This document shows, one piece after another, positions 11,276 through 24,191 of a stretch of DNA of 64,000 nt. The notes beneath the pieces are model-generated. The model was not told where the DNA came from, did not search any database, and saw nothing but the letters and a program-made list of their open reading frames with translations. The DNA is from Cycas panzhihuaensis (lineage: Eukaryota; Cycadophyta), in contig CM041465.1 of assembly GCA_023213395.1 (NCBI GenBank), forward strand, positions 143,909,741 through 143,973,740, in the 5' to 3' direction. The translations under genes were made by a program, and so were the position numbers. Numbering within the stretch: the stretch's first letter is position 1; every line of letters begins with the position of its first letter.

Positions 11276-11923
11276 TGTTGGGTATTGTGACAACAATGGT
11301 TAGAGGCTTAAATTTTGGCATGTTAGCAGTGCGGTTTCCCCCCCAAACCTTTCTTGGGGGGTTCTAAGGGGGGCAGGATCCCCCCTTGGCCAGGGGGATT
11401 TGGGGGGCGTGGAACGCCCCCTGCTAAGAGGGGGTTTAGGGGCGATAGCCCCGACCCAAAAAAATTAGCACTAGAAACTATATTAAATTGTAAATAGAAT
11501 TAGGGTCGCCTGATAAAAATAGCCTAGATTCTATGGTCCAGATTTGTGCCTTGTATGACTCTCTTATGTAGCTTGATTTAGGGTATATTTCATTATGTTA
11601 AGGTTATTCAATGTATAGTGAGAAGTTAGGTGATTGGTTATTGTTGCTGTGAGCACTCTATTACAGGATTATATACATTTTCTCCATTCTGTGACAATAA
11701 AGATCGATACCTTTCCTGTGTGGATGTTTCCCTAGCACACTGCTAGGGTTTTACCATGTTATATCAAGTGTATTTATGTGCTTGGCATTCTTGTTCAGTT
11801 TATTTATTTTATCTTTGGTTTAAGAACTTGCATGTAATCTTTAGTTTCGATTTCTATAACTAGTTGCAAGAATAGGTTAGATCTTGGTGGTGGTTTAAGG
11901 GTTGGGACCTTGTATTCTCAACA
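11276..11923 (+). repeat. C2 right LTR
   Basis: Starts TGTTGGGTATTGTGACAACA and ends TGTATTCTCAACA, 648 bp, followed by target duplication GTAAT (11924-11928). It contains the GC-rich foldback block at 11337-11455. Confidence 0.93.
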
Positions 11924-11928
11924 GTAAT

Positions 11929-13450
11929 CAATGTTATAAATCACCTTCTCCTAAGCTATGAATTTGTGACCTTGGAGACAAGGATTGGTCCATCAATCTT
12001 CCCACTAGTCTAAGAGACATAAGGAAAACTCATAATAATCAAACTCATAGCAACATTGATGGCAGTTATGATGCACCTCAACCAAAGTTGTTAGTTTAGT
12101 AACGAGAGCTCAAGTCTCAGGCTCAAGATGAAAAGTAGGTAGATCATTGAGAATATCATAGGAAAGAATGGGAAAAGGTATCATAGATGATGGATTTATC
12201 ATATAAGAAGGTGAAGTCGGACTTATCCGAGTCATAGATTAGAGATGTTTGAAATGGATCAACTTACATGACCATTGCATCAAGATAATCCCACTCACAA
12301 TGGATTGTGTTAATGGTTTATGAAGGAGGGGTGAGGTTGTCATCCTTCCTAGAGGGGACATTATTCCAAATCCATGTAAGGATTAGAACAACTTACTAAG
12401 CTTAGAGACCAAGGCATGCTTGGTGAAACTTGAAACTTTTGATCATAGCCTAGAAGTTAGAAAGTTAGGTGGCTTGGGTTTCAGAAACCCTAAACATGTT
12501 GTCCAAGTGAGTGATTGCCCACAAGGCTTTTGCTGGAGTCATGGATTATAGATTAGGTTGAGGAGAGTATAGAATAACACATGGTGATTTGGTAATCTCC
12601 TTGTAAGTGTTGGGATGGCAAGCATAGATGAGTTGGTGTAAATGTCACACAGGCCAAGCTTATTGAAAAGGAGAGACTATATGAGTTAAGGGTAATAATG
12701 GGATGGTTTCATGGTTTCTCACAGGGACCTCTTGGTGCTCTTATGGAGGAGGGGCCTTTTGATAAGGACTAAAATTAGGAGGAGCATCCTCAAGGGATGT
12801 AACCCCTTAGGTATACAAAATCATAACCACATGGTATGAAGGAGGACTATCATCTTCTTGATTAAATGCAAGGTCACTAATAACTAGGTATTTGTAGCTA
12901 CCCATATAATAGAAGAAAAATTAACCATATGTAGTCTTAAATGGAGAGAGTTTAGATCAAATTAGAGATTCAGATCTTAGAAAAGAGACTCAAGCCATGG
13001 ATCAAGTTTAACTCCTTCAACCTTGTCTTCAAAGATAGCTCAAACAGTCTTTTAGCAGGAACTAAGAGGGGAGGCTTCATGTCCAATCATGTACACTTAG
13101 CCATTATAGAGAAGCTTCAATTGGCCATATAAGATAGAATAAATTACCCCTACATGATTTAGCTAAGGGTGTCCTAGGAGAAGATTATAGTCCACATCCA
13201 TGTCCATAACTATGATCTCTTTAAGAATGTTTTTACCTTCAAGGGTAAGGGAAATTTTAATTATTTCAAGGAGGGACTTCTCGTTCCCATCATACCCTTG
13301 ACATCTCCAAAGCATAGACTTAATGACCTCAATTCCTAATTCCTTAAGCATTTAGGCAAGCATAGCATTGACCAAGGGCCTATTATTCATTATAGTCCTC
13401 TTTAAGGTAAAGTTTGGCATTTCAATAGTCATGGCAAAGGGAGATTACTA
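11929..13450 (-). pseudogene. G1 protease and pre-RT linker
   Basis: The clean stretch 13351-13163 reads MLKELGIEVIKSMLWRC...GYDG...KISLTLEG...VMDMDVDYNLLLGHP, which fits a Tat-like gypsy protease. Just upstream (about 13352-13375) is LVNAMLA, the place where the catalytic D-(T/S)-G loop would start, but that triad is destroyed. Between 13160 and 11929 the linker toward RT is decayed beyond detailed assignment. Confidence 0.75.
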
Positions 13451-14329
13451 GTGGCACTCCTTTTCCTTTTAAGGATGTGATCCTCTAAATCAAATGTAAT
13501 GATTAGTTTGTCCATAGATTTAATATAAACCATATGGATGGGAACTTCTTTGTGCCTAAAGGCTTCTAAAAATAGGTTTCTTTGATTAAGATAGTTTTAT
13601 TGGATATCCATCATGGACATACTTGTAAAAACTATTTAGACTTTCTTAATAATTGAGAATGTCCTCCCCTTGCCTATAGGTTGGGATAAGACCCTCTTTA
13701 GGTCATGTTAACCTAGGTAGGCAAGAATGGCCTAAGGAAAGAGAGGGATCTCAATAGGTTGAGGTTTAATAGGTGGTTGTTAGGAGGAGGAATCTCCTTT
13801 AGCTTCTTTAGTTACTTAATCTTGAGTTATGGTAAACTCTTGAATGTTCTCAAGTAATTAGATCACTCTCTTACCCTTAGGATTATAATGTTGAGCTGCT
13901 TCCATGGACTTTTGGTTTGTAAGTTAAGAGGTCTTAGTTTTTATTTAGGAGTTCTTCTCAAGTTGATTCTAATGAGATTTAGGTGTTGGCCTTCTCTAGG
14001 TTTAGGGTCTTCCTCTTCCTTGTTGGGCTTATGGAAGACCTTAAGCCTTTTATACCTTATGGTTAGGGAAAGGATCCTTATAGACTAGTTGATCAAGATT
14101 AGGTTTCAACACAAGTTTTGATGCAGTGTCCCTTGTTAGTGCTAACTTAGAATATAAAGTCCAGCAATGGTCATCATCATGAGTGCAATAGTGATGAAGT
14201 GACAACCACCTTTTCTCATATGGGGTTTGGTATTTGTTTCTTAAATGAGAGATGGGTTCACTACCCTTAACTTATAAGGGGGATCTATCTTATTTAGTGA
14301 ACTTGTCAAGACCTCTAAGAGGGGACAGA

Positions 14330-15080
14330 AGGTTCTTAGTGGCTTTGTCCCAATTGTAATTTGAGATCTCTCACAAATCACTTAAATGAGTAAACTATAG
14401 ATGTAAGAAAATCCATGGTCTTACTAGGGGTCTCAAAAGTAGGCCTTTAAGCTTATGGAAAGGGCTTAGGATCCCATGCCATTAGAAGCACCACAAATTA
14501 TAGAGATGGTTTATTAATCTTCTCAAGGCCTACCTAGATCTCAATGGATTCCAAAGCCAAGCATTTAGAAATAGTAGAGTTATATGTGGTTGTGCCAATT
14601 TTAAGGACTTTTATATGTACTTCAAGATGAAGGGCATTTACAAAGATATCTCTTTAAATCATTAGGCATTATAACCTAAGATGAGTGTAGTAGGTCATAG
14701 AAGTAGAGGATAAATTCATTATTGAGCTCATCCTTTCCTTACTTAAGAGAGAGAAGGGCTTTAGCCCCACTCTTAGAAGGATAAGATACATCAAAATTAC
14801 TTACAAAAGTATCCACCAACTACTAGAAGCAATAGATAAAATAAGTAAGTAGGTGTTAAAACCATTTTAGGACATTGCATTAAATGGATCTTGGGAACAA
14901 CTTTATTAGAATATGGTTTTAAGGTTAATAATTAATGCATGCCATGGCAAAGGCCTTTGCATGGTCCCTTAGATCTTGAGATAAAGTATCCTCAAATTTA
15001 AGAACTTATAGTGAGTGGGGTTATAGTTTAGTTTAAAGTGCCTTTAAAGAAAGAGGGACGGTATGATAGTCAATGAAGGG
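14330..15080 (-). pseudogene. G1 gag-like segment
   Basis: On the minus strand, across frames, I read W-LL-SNFDVSYPSKSGAKALLSLK-GKDELNNEFIL-FYDLLHSS and then LAPHITLLFLNAWLW-type sequence. Tat-type gag proteins have a comparable W--L---F---F, L-Q---E-L--F--RF pattern. Many stops and frameshifts. Assignment rests on position (upstream of protease) and this pattern only. Confidence 0.55.
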
Positions 15081-18000
15081 ATATACCTCAAGTTGAGTTA
15101 AGGGATCAATAGGTGGTAAAATAGGTTGAGGCCTATATGGCTATTGAGGTTGGACCACACCATAGGGGGTTGCCCCTACTAGTAGGTCTAATAAGGTGGA
15201 TGGGTTACAGGATACCCCCATCTTAGTAAGGAATCACTACATGAGCATATGGATTAGCCACACATGGTGTAGACCTAGATGGAACATGGTGGGCTAGAGA
15301 AAATTAAGGCACAATAACTTGATAAGATGGAGTAGAATGAGAGGATATATGTAAGATGGGGTTTTACTCATATGTTCTATAAAATAGAGGAGCAATCCTA
15401 TATAGGTGTAAGGAATCAACATCATAAGTAAGTTGGGGTGAGACCCACCTTACCTCCATTATTAAGAAACACAGTTAGGTGAAACATAAGTAGAGTGGAT
15501 AGGTTAGGGAGTTGGATTAGTAGAATAAATAGGATGTGTAGGAGGATAAGACATCCCTTAAGGTCCTATTAGTCTAGATAAAGGTTAGGGTGGGACAAGG
15601 TGGAAGGGATGGAATAATGAGGTTTGACCACATGGTCATTAGTTATGGGATGGTCATGTGAATCCCACTTGCATATATAACAAGTGGAATAGAAATGGGA
15701 GATGGGTAGATGGGTAGAGAACATGCCATAAAAGTGGAGGGTACTAATAAGGATGTTTTTAGTGGGGTTTGGATAAGAAAATTGGTAATAGAGTGGCATG
15801 TTAGGAAATAGGCTCCTATTAAAAGGCTGCTTGTAGTTGGGATGGGGGAATAAGTTGGTTTAGGCAAGTGCTTATTCCAAACAAGTGACAAGCCCAAGTA
15901 GAAATCATGTCTAAAACTTCTTATTCATAATGAACCCTTAGGGCTACCATAGTATCCTATGAGCTCTTCAAGATTTAGTATAAGTTAAAGACTTCCTTCC
16001 TTAAGTGAGTTTAGTTGAATGCAAAGGGTTAGGTTAAAGACCCAAGATCAACTAAAAGGTCATGGGGTTGAGAAACCCCAATGAAGTATGAATGAGATCC
16101 TATTGGCTTTTACTATATTGTCTTTATCCCATAAGGATAAGTGGCCTCTTCTCCACCTTAGGAGAGTATCAGTTGTTCATATAGATCAACTCCTTGAGTC
16201 CAATCTTTAGCATAAGCCTCATATAGATCTTGAGTTTGATATAGATCATAGTATTGATAATCTTCTTAAGCTTAATAGGAGTTCATAGACCACTCATGTG
16301 GGTAGTGACCTTCCATTAAGTATTACTCAATAATACTCAATAGGTGATGAGATTGTAAAGTATGAGTCCAAAGGAGGTAAACCCCTAAGGTAATGAGACA
16401 ATTATTGCATATGAGAAATAAACTCAAAAAGAAAAGGTCAATCCTAAAGATGCATAAACTATAACTCTAAAGTGAGGGAAGTAAGGTAAATGATGCTCAT
16501 GTAAGTAGACCTTAGACCTCAGAGTTAGGTCCTAAAGTAAATGGCTAAAGTAAAATAAAGAAGGGAATAGTATGATGCACTAAACCCCACTAATAAGTCC
16601 CCAATATAGTCGCTAATTAAGCACATGTCACAGAAGGGGAATATGCATAGCATAACTCAATGACAGATTCAAAGGATGAAGGGAATCTAAGAAAGAAGGA
16701 TATGAACAAAAGCCTCCTATAGGGAACCAATATATTGTATGGACATGAGTGTGGGGACAAAAAATGTTTGTTTTCTAGGCTAGAAGGGACAATGTATAAG
16801 TGTGTGTGATGTACCTAAAAGGAAAAAAGGGTATAAACTAAAAAGAAAACATGAAAATACCTATATAATTAAGTAATAGTACAAGTAGATAAATGAGGAA
16901 ATGATGCATAAAAATAACAAAAGAGTAAACTACAAGCAAGATGAAAGTTTGGAGATAAGATTAATTTATTAATCAGTAATGTCCTTAGAAGGACCAAATA
17001 GCACTCAAAAAGTTGTAAGCATATGAGGATGTCATTGGAGCATATACACCCAAAAAGTAATGACTTCTACAACTAAATCCCTAAAAGGTGGATTGACCTA
17101 TCCTAACCTAACTCCTAAATGACCTAAACCAATAGACTTAATCTAGAAGAATAAGGGAAAGGACTACTTAAATTAAGAGGTCTAAAGGAGTCAAGACCAT
17201 AAGAGAGATCTATTTATGGATCAATTAGCGGGAACTCATCAATATTCGTAATCCATATTACACAAGTATAAGGTTGCTTGGTAGTACCCACATCTAACTC
17301 CAATAAACCTCCTTCTTTATGAGGTTAAACATAAAGAGGTCACTACTATGAAAAAGAATAATAAAGCTCAATTAACTATCAACACTCTATGCATTAGTAT
17401 GCAGTAGAAATAACTACCATTTATTGGCTTATTTGCAATGTAGATTAGAAGATGACTATTTAAATGCAAAACCCCACCACTCTCATCTAGTGATAAAAGT
17501 TAGATAGGGAGAAAATAGACCCCTCTCTTTCATAGATAAGAGACCTTATATCTAAAAGACACTAAAGAAGTAAATAATAAAGCTAACCATACAACTAAAT
17601 GCTTTTAATCTTCAAATGAAAAGAGAAAATAATTCTAATCTAGGAAATGCCTTTTGACCCCATAAATTTGAGGACTCATAACAAGTGTAAATATCAACTC
17701 CATTATGGTCCTTTATAAGATGAAGCAAACATGCAATTACATGAAATAAAATGTAATGTTCTTTCACTTATTTTCTTGATTTTTTAGTGCTCTTTTTCTT
17801 TAAAAATGAAACTATGTGTCAGGTAAGGAGAAGTAAGTAAGTATGATAAATAAGTAAGCAAGGTCCTTTTTAAATATTTTTATTCTTTTTAAATAAATAT
17901 AGAATTGAAATATATGATTAAAGCATTTCTTGTTTTGAAATGAAAACTATGATATGAGGATTTTTAGAGGAAAACTTGGGATTCATTTTAAATATTTTCA

Positions 18001-18465
18001 CAAACCTCTTAGGAATGCAAAGCCTCTCAACAACTACATCGCCAAACAGCTCAAAACAAAGTTAGTTGCATGCATTTAATTCATAAATTTCTAAGAAAAA
18101 TCTGGTAATATTTTTGCTTGTCAGATCAAGTTATGATGGAAAAAAGTTTTGATTATAAATTCAAATATATGATAATGAGTTTCAAACCAAATTTTTGAGC
18201 CCATACCTTTTTAATGATTCCTATAAAATTAGGCAGTAATGTGGTTGCACAACATTAACTTTTAAATTGGTGGGAAGAAGGATGAGGGGAAGGTGTTATT
18301 GAGCTTTCAACCTACATAAAACTTGCTTATAACTCTCTTCTACCTACAAATTAGTTTATGCAATGGAAATAAAAAAAAGACGAAATAATTAAAATAAACT
18401 ATGACTTAAAATGGAAGCACATATAAAACCAATAGCAAATGGTAGTCAAAAGAACCTTGGAGTTT
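15081..18465 (-). other. G1 upstream gag/leader region, largely unreadable
   Basis: Lies between the gag-like segment and the primer-site candidate. Minus-strand frames of 76 and 84 codons near 15570-15900 are proline-rich and overlap each other in two frames; I do not recognise them. The rest shows no domain I can name. Probably the N-terminal gag and leader of G1. Confidence 0.4.
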
Positions 18466-18483
18466 CTAGAATTGCCACCAAAT
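18466..18483 (-). other. G1 primer-site candidate
   Basis: The minus strand reads ATTTGGTGGCAATTCTAG. It resembles the TTGGTGGCGACTCC primer site known from plant Tat/Ogre-type elements if two C/G positions have mutated to T/A. Its place upstream of gag is right. Tentative. Confidence 0.45.
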
Positions 18484-19630
18484 CAAAGCTCAATACATAT
18501 ACCAAGCCTTCTCTTCCTTACAAGATACTTTCATGTAGAGAAATAAAACATAGAAGGTGAAAAGATAAAGAAACATGCGTTTAAACATAAATAAAAGAGA
18601 TTAATAGATTGTAAACCAAACATAAATTAGAATGGCTTGAAATACAAATTATGTTGGGGGAGGGGGGTTACCTTAATTCTTGGTTTATAAGGGATGTTCT
18701 TGGCATGTTATCCAATCCAAGCCTTCTCCAACTCCAACTTATTTGTCAATTCCACTCCAAAAGTGAAACCAATATTAAAGTGAAAAGGCAACTAGAAGGT
18801 ATAAAAATTTTAGCATCATAAAATTACAAATTTTGACATCCTCTTCCAATAGGAAAATGGGGGGTATTTATAGATGTTGAATGCTATTAGTTCAGTGGAA
18901 TTTGGACCATATTTTATGATCCAAACTATGGGCCAAAACCATGGGTAAAGTATTCATGGATTTAGAAAAATAATAAAAAAATAGATAAAGCATAAAGGTG
19001 AAGCCTTGGAAAAAAGAATAAAGCAGATCCCCATAAGATTTTTGACCCAACCAAAGGTAGAAATACAATTGGGAACATTTATTATGCATTAAAATATGTA
19101 CTTTTCTCTTTTCTAACCATAGACTTTTATCTTACAAAGCTTTTAGTGGTGTCATAAAATTTTTAATGGTACCATGAACTGTACTTTTCATAGTGCCATA
19201 ATGAACTCAATGGTACTACAAAGTTCTCCTAGAGTAGAATAAAGTATGAGACAAATAGTTTTAAACATGGGATGGACTAAAATCAAAGCTACATAGATAT
19301 GTATCACAATAGTACAAGGGAAACATCACATAAAACTAATAATTTTGTTAATGAAAGCACCCAAAAGAGAAAGACAAACATGGAATCACTATAAATGAGG
19401 GTGAAAAAAGTGTGAGAAATGTCTTCAAATGTACTAAAAAGCCTTTTGTAGTTCAAATGAGCTTGGTGGAAAACCTTTTAAAGCCACTAAGCATGGTTAA
19501 AATTGTCATAGGCAAAAAAATACGCACACCCATCACCAAAACAACAACCAAATGTTAGCATGTGCTTATAAAAGAACTAAACAAAACTAAAACTAAAATG
19601 AAAGATTAAAAGCATGTACCTTCACTTACC
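18484..19630 (-). repeat. G1 5' LTR, inferred
   Basis: The roughly 1.1 kb between the primer-site candidate and the point where G2-family sequence resumes would be the G1 5' LTR. There is no second LTR in the window to compare with, so this is inferred from position only. A 65-codon minus frame inside (18892-19089) has no recognisable product. Confidence 0.35.
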
Positions 19631-19674
19631 TATTGGTGTAAGATGATTATGTACTTATTAATTTACAAAAGATA

Positions 19675-21300
19675 AAAGGTATATAGTCTTTCAACTTTCT
19701 CTTATTTCATTCTTCATGTATACATTCCACTTGTCCTTATGCTTTCTATCTTTAACTTGCACTTCTCTACAACTTTAAGATGCAAGAAGTTGTAGTTACT
19801 TCCTAAATCAATAAGTATGATGATATTTTTTCCTATAACTTTTCCTAGCATTTGTGCATTGATGAATTAATTATTAGCTTACTTTCCTTTGATTATTACA
19901 CGAACTTGTATGACACCTTCCTTCTAAACTACATATGCTACTATAACTTGTTTTTCAATGTTTTGGGCTCTACCTTCTATTCCTAACCTTTATGGAAAAC
20001 TATTGTCAAAATTCCCTAGTTCATTATATCAATAATAATTAACTTCTCCTAAATTTCTAGGAGCATCCACATATGGTAGGTTAGGCCTTAGATTACCTTA
20101 TGGGTAGTTGAAATCTCTCACTTCTTTATTGAATTGATATGTCATGAAATTCCTCCTTGGTTGTCCTTACCTTACATGGAATTTTCCCGTCCATGTAGCT
20201 TAATTATCATGAGATCTCTCATTCTAATCTCCATAATACCTAACCTTATTAATTGTTTCATTTAAGATTTTTAAGTCATGGATCCTAATTTTGTTTTAGA
20301 TACTCTCACTTAATCCATTGATGAATTAATATATTTTTACTTTCTCTTCCCAAATATAAGGTATGTATTGAAGGACCTTCATGAACTATCTCTTATACTC
20401 CATTATCAACCTTCCTTACTTTAATTCATAAAAGGCTTTAACTTTCTTGTCATAATAGCACTGAAGAGGTACTTCTTCCTAAAATATTTGATAAACTTGC
20501 TCCATCTCAATTCTCTCTTCTAAATATCTCTTACCTTCTTATGGTGATCCCACCACAAAGGCACTTTCTAATCGAGTTGTAGATATTAATTCTCATGCTC
20601 TCATTAGAGATAAATTTCTTTAACCTAAAGTACTTTTAAATATTAAGTAGCCATGCTTCTACCTCACCTTTATTTTTTATTTCACCATTAAAAATATATG
20701 GTTTTTACCTTCTTATTTTAAATTGGAGTATATTATTTTTACCTCCTCATCTTGGCTTTGTAGTACCACTAAAAGATTTGGTACTAATGGAGTCATAATC
20801 TTCATTATGGATCCAAGTCCTTCTCTTAGTTATCTTATTAGAATATTTATTAATTGATAGATCTTATGTTCTACCTCTTTTTCTATTGTTTTTAGTGTGT
20901 TGATACCAGTTATCTTGACTATCCTAGTTAATGGTTCATTAAATGCTATGGAACATTACTTTATAGTTCTTTATAATAACATCATGTTCCCTTATGATCC
21001 TTTTATTATCTTCTTTATAGTTGTTTATTTATTCCTCCAAGATAATGGCAGTCCCTACTAAGTCAATCTAGATATCATCTTATGGGTCCTCTCCATATCT
21101 TAGAAGTTCTTTAGTCCCAACCTCTTTAGTGTCAACATCTCTTTAACCTTTATGAATCATTCATGAATCATACCTATTCTCCCTATACCCGTGTCATTTC
21201 TTGTTCACCTCTGATATTGTTTTAAATCCTTGTTAATTCCCTATTAATATACTTGAATGTAACCTTGAAGTTCTTCCTAGCTCTTTGCTAAATATATATA
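19675..21300 (-). pseudogene. G2a gag and protease
   Basis: Minus-strand translation gives a Retrotrans_gag-like core near 20300-20460 (YYDKKVKAFYELK, then a Y---F--VLQYIPYIWEEK pattern, FINGLSESI) and, near 19790-19850, a protease IILIDLGSNYNFLHLKVVEK. There the gypsy D-T-G-S/A-T-H-NF signature appears as DLGSNYNF. Several stops interrupt both. The same protease is present at 63480-63560 in G2b, which supports the family assignment. Confidence 0.72.
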
Positions 21301-21313
21301 AGCTCCAAACTTA

Positions 21314-21327
21314 GACTCTGATAACAC
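21314..21327 (-). other. G2a primer binding site
   Basis: The minus strand reads GTGTTATCAGAGTC, a tRNA-Met-type gypsy primer site with one change (TGGTATCAGAG to TGTTATCAGAG). It marks the inner end of the 5' LTR. Confidence 0.7.
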
Positions 21328-21335
21328 CTTCCAGG

Positions 21336-24191
21336 GACCTCACCTAACCTAGTATAAACCTCAAACACCTTTGCCCCTCCTAGTTAGAACTCACCTAAAT
21401 TAACCAAGGCCAACACTAATTTTTCTAATATAAATTGTGAAATTTTACAAAGAGCATCACATACATAGTGAAATAGTCATGCCCAATATATGCAACAAGT
21501 CTATATGGACAAGGATTCTTCATAATTTAATTATATAATTACTTATAACAATATTTTTAGTAGGTATATACAACAAAATTATATCATTCACACATTAATT
21601 ATGTCTTAATGGAAAATGACTAAATTTCTTAGACAAATTCATTACCCAACCACTCGAATTCCCTTAGAGGAAAATGCCTTTGAGTTGGAGCATATGATAT
21701 AAATATCAGAGTATTGGTTCATCTTTCAATACTCAAATCTAAATTTTCCCATAAGACTCTTCTAGATAATGTTTCTTTTGTAAAATCTACAATAATATTT
21801 AATTATCTACACAACTACTATAAGTTCCCATTAAGACCTTAACATATTACTTTAATAAATATGAATAAAATATTTTCACACCTTTATGTGTTGAACTAGT
21901 TTATAGCATCATACCACATATAATTTCTCACTAAATTAATCTCTTTAGACTATCTTACTATAATCTCTTGCATGTCTCATATGTTGTAATCAAGGAGAAG
22001 AATAGGAACTCACTCAACCTAATTTTCTATCTTAAAAATTAGAGGAATTAGGACTCACTTAACCCAAGTTCCTTTCTCATAAATAAGAGGGGACTTACTC
22101 AACCCTTAAAGGAACAGGGTACTTACTCAACTCTACTTTCTTTCATAAATACCATCATAAATTAAAATTATAATAAAATTAAATTAGTACTCCACAAATA
22201 TGTTTATGATGCCTTCCCATCCAAACCCTTATACAAGATGATAGCAACTAATAGGGAGTGAATCTATCCCAGATTATCCCCTCTAGAATTTAGCTTCTAA
22301 GATGCTCATAATAAATAAATCTACACATAATTAGTCATTTTCTATCTTTATTATACATTACAAAACCTTTGTAAATGTCATAATCTCTAATTATATCCAT
22401 AAATTCTCTTGAGCATGTCATTGTCTTTCCCTCTCCTTATATCCTTAATTATTATTATGTCTCTAAAACTCTCCTTTGCATCCTCCCTCATCTTTTTCTA
22501 TCTCCTTTTTTTATAATACTATAACTCTTAAATTTCTAAGACCATTTGAATTATAATATTGTAACTCTTTAGCTTATAAATATATTCACATTTTACAAAT
22601 GTGACTCTTCAACTTCCATGACTATTTATATTCCTGCCACCTATTGTAATCTTTAGAAATTATAAACTCTCATGATAGATGATCTAACAACCCTCATCTA
22701 CTTCATAGTCCTTCCTACACATAGATTCTCCTTCTTTATTTTACACTTATCACTTCCTATAATTAATTGACCACTTTATAAAATGCTCAAGATCCTTTCG
22801 CGTATCCTCTTATTTAACAATTGTAATTACTTTACTAGTTATCTATTTATAAATGCTTAAACCATTCTCACTTCTTCTAAGTGATTAGCTTGCTTATGAG
22901 TTACACCAAGTATGGCTATATGTTCTTCAAATCAACAATTTAGATTCAAATTTATTTGATTATATGATCATTAATGATCCATCCTTCATTAATATGCTAC
23001 TTTATTTTGCTGTAAATGGCACAAATTAAATCGTATAGACCATTATCTAAAGGCATAGATTACTACTTGTATTCTTTTATTCATTCCTTCCCTTTGCCCC
23101 TAATATTGTAACTTGTAAGCTTATTTGATATTATTTTCTTATTTTTCTTCATAAATCTACAAAACACAAGATTCTTCATCTCTTTTATATCTTCACTATA
23201 AGGATGACTAAGATTTGATCATTTAGTATCCATCTAAAAACCACAATCCACTCATACGTCATCCCTTTACTAATTCCATCTATTTCTTTTATCTCTTCTT
23301 CTCTCATCAATGGCTAGTATTAAATCCTATATCTTTAATCTAATGGTCCTCATTCTATCTTGCAACTTTACCATTCCTCATGTCCTTTTATTTCTCAAAA
23401 TGTTCTTTTCTTATGACTCGTGCCTCAAGCAATAGCCACCTTCCATTCTCTCTTGTCATTAGTGAGATACAAGATATCACTGATTTCACACGCTCATGTC
23501 TCCTTTGTTAAAATATAACTTTTTACTCGACATCCACGAGATACAAGATGTAAGATTTCACATCTTCAGTCGCTTAATGACTTAAAATACCAAAGCATTA
23601 CCTTTTACCCTTCCATCTATGAGATGTAAGGTATAAGATTCTTCCACTCATGTGCTTTAAAAATTAACCTACTCTATAGTATGGACCTTCTTCCAGTCGC
23701 ATTCTACCTATAGTATTCCTTAATACTTCTTCATTCTTTTTAGTAGTCCTTTAATACTTTGCATGTCTCAACTCAGTCAAGCTTCTTCAATTCTAACAAC
23801 ACATTGCTAAGTACTCTTATATAAAGGGTATGTTCCTCTATCAATATTATTAGCACTCCAATGGAGTTATAATGGTTCTATATTTTCTTGTGACTAATCC
23901 CTTATAAAGTTTTTCTATTTTATTATTCCTTCACTTATATCATTTACTCTCACATACAATACTATCCTATCTAGGCAATTAGATTCCCTTTCTATAGTGG
24001 AGGAAACATTGGAAATAATTTACAAGTTTATAAGTGTTAACATATATTTATATTCAATTATAAATACCTCAACTTTAGATATAATACCACAAACTAATAT
24101 CCTTTCACCTTATGGAGCATGGAATAAGTATCCATCTCATAATAATATATTCTACTCTAATTAACAAGAAATAACTTGGGGTCTTATATAA
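21336..24191 (-). repeat. G2a 5' LTR, about 2.85 kb
   Basis: Bounded by the primer site on the inner side and by the LTR start defined from the sister copy on the outer side. Its outer ~870 bp aligns with the start of the G2b 3' LTR (59360-60245), including shared words such as CCTTTAATACTTTGCATG / CCTTTAATGCTTTGCATG and the repeated GAGATACAAGATG-type motifs. The inner 2 kb has no partner in the window. Confidence 0.65.

Larger units (their letters stand above)
6581..11923 (+). mobile_element. Copia element C2 (Tork/Tnt1-like), nearly complete, with perfect target duplication
   Basis: LTRs at 6581-7229 (649 bp) and 11276-11923 (648 bp) flank a complete but mutated gag-pol. The target duplication GTAAT stands at 6576-6580 and 11924-11928. 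A primer site follows the left LTR and a polypurine tract precedes the right one. Domain order is gag, protease, integrase, RT, RNase H, as in Ty1/copia; the gag and RNase H wording is closest to the Tork/Tnt1 group I know. The frame is kept over long distances but broken by many nonsense codons. It is inserted into G1 upstream of its RT. Confidence 0.95.
1..19630 (-). mobile_element. Ty3/gypsy element G1 (Tat-like), nested host of two copia elements
   Basis: Minus-strand gypsy element read from about 19.6 kb down to the window edge. Pieces appear in the canonical order: possible 5' LTR and primer site, gag-like segment, protease, RT, RNase H, integrase. Two copia elements with perfect target duplications (1914-5460 and 6581-11923) split it; removing them rejoins the RT and upstream polyprotein segments. 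The RT/RNase H wording resembles plant Tat/Ogre-type gypsy proteins. All domains carry many stops and frameshifts, so it is dead. The 3' LTR lies outside the window, because the integrase C-terminus runs to about position 20. The right boundary near 19630 is set only by where the G2 family sequence resumes and is accurate to about 50 bp. Confidence 0.8.
19640..24191 (-). mobile_element. Ty3/gypsy element G2a, 5' half (LTR, gag, protease)
   Basis: Minus-strand gypsy whose protease region aligns with a second copy at 63390-63620 and whose LTR start region (23320-24191) aligns with 59360-60245. It contains a long 5' LTR, primer site, gag and protease, then stops where G1 begins, so G1 probably inserted into it. 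Pol is not present here. Its sister copy G2b supplies the pol and 3' LTR of the family. The PPT and LTR start of G2b (TGATATAAGGG) fix the LTR start here at about 24191. Confidence 0.8.

Noticed and set aside
15569-15897. Two overlapping minus frames of 76 and 84 codons as a gene
   Set aside because: Different frames over the same bases, no recognised family, within the decayed G1 gag/leader region.
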